From positions 62,001 through 126,000 of the forward strand of contig NZ_KB849780.1 of assembly GCF_000368965.1 (NCBI RefSeq): a stretch of DNA of 64,000 nucleotides, in the 5' to 3' direction. The stretch is from Acinetobacter calcoaceticus DSM 30006 = CIP 81.8 (GTDB lineage: Bacteria > Pseudomonadota > Gammaproteobacteria > Pseudomonadales > Moraxellaceae). Of this stretch, positions 63,905 to 64,000 are shown piece after piece. Within the stretch, counting starts at the first letter, position 1, and each line of letters opens with the position of its first letter. Position numbers and translations under genes: made by a program. The notes under the pieces are model-generated. The model saw only the letters and a list, made by a program, of their open reading frames with translations. It had not been told where the DNA came from and made no database searches.

Positions 63905-64000
63905 TTAATGTTCTAAATACTTATTCATATATTCTTCACGAATAGCTGTTCTTTCTTCACCATTTGCTTTAAGCATACGCTGACGTAAATCATTACGCTC
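63905..64000 (-). CDS. C-terminal end of an unknown minus-strand gene
   Basis: Only the last 31 codons are in the window: the readable part starts ERNDLRQRMLKANGEERTAI and ends EYMNKYLEH, then TAA at 63905-63907. Highly charged and helical, as in a coiled coil. Its N-terminus lies beyond the right edge, so no family can be given. It converges on the GlyGly-CTERM operon. Confidence 0.6.
   Translation of the reverse strand, partial: ERNDLRQRMLKANGEERTAIREEYMNKYLEH

Noticed and set aside
1..64000. CRISPR arrays, tRNA or rRNA genes, complete insertion sequences
   Set aside because: I found no regularly spaced repeats, no cloverleaf with CCA end, no rRNA-like stretch and no transposase ORF.

Overview
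The window looks like a chromosomal segment of an Acinetobacter species, probably from the calcoaceticus-baumannii group. The basis is an AT-rich gammaproteobacterial gene set, a single LolF-type permease followed by lolD, a pair of GlyGly-CTERM 'rhombotarget' proteins with CSLREA-type N-termini, the lptM-lysA-dapF block close to xerC, and an unusual proportion of Acinetobacter-type hypotheticals. I read no rRNA, tRNA, CRISPR array or complete insertion sequence. Gene calls come from reading the translated sequence and from recalled family motifs, not from database searches.

Left part (1-12.6 kb) is accessory in character. It opens with the 3' end of a MetQ/NlpA-family lipoprotein gene and its terminator. 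About 9.4 kb later (9933-10176) a second, frameshifted copy of that 3' end appears, so the genes between sit inside a direct repeat. They are an AT-rich operon (TSUP permease, clavaminate-synthase-like Fe/2OG oxygenase, alpha/beta hydrolase); a LysR regulator divergent from an MBL hydrolase / tautomerase-like / barrel-protein operon; and several small secreted or membrane unknowns, two of which share a promoter arrangement. Beyond the second copy come a very AT-rich gene with a HEPN-like N-terminal region, then a GC-richer stretch with a short phage-type ORF containing a well-formed branched RNA fold (11679-11737), then a TetR regulator.

Middle part (12.7-35.5 kb) is mainly metabolic core: nitroreductase-like protein, glycerate kinase, a stand-alone FdhF/YdeP molybdoenzyme with fdhD, pdxB-epmA, a Tim44-domain protein, radA, two amino-acid transporters (AGCS family and CycA), lptM-lysA-dapF (lysine and cell wall), an ADP-ribosylglycohydrolase/hydrolase pair between dapF and xerC, a LysE exporter, xerC with an overlapping HD-domain gene, and etfBA.

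Right part (35.8-64 kb) holds gyrA (sensitive-type residues in the quinolone region), a four-gene export operon (TolC-like, HlyD-like, two ABC-2 permeases, no ATPase), serC, a 48-codon membrane-protein gene, lolF-lolD, comEC (DNA uptake) tail-to-tail with a lipid A-type acyltransferase gene, sppA, purMN, an AI-2E-family permease, hda, and the two GlyGly-CTERM surface proteins. The right edge cuts a further minus-strand gene.
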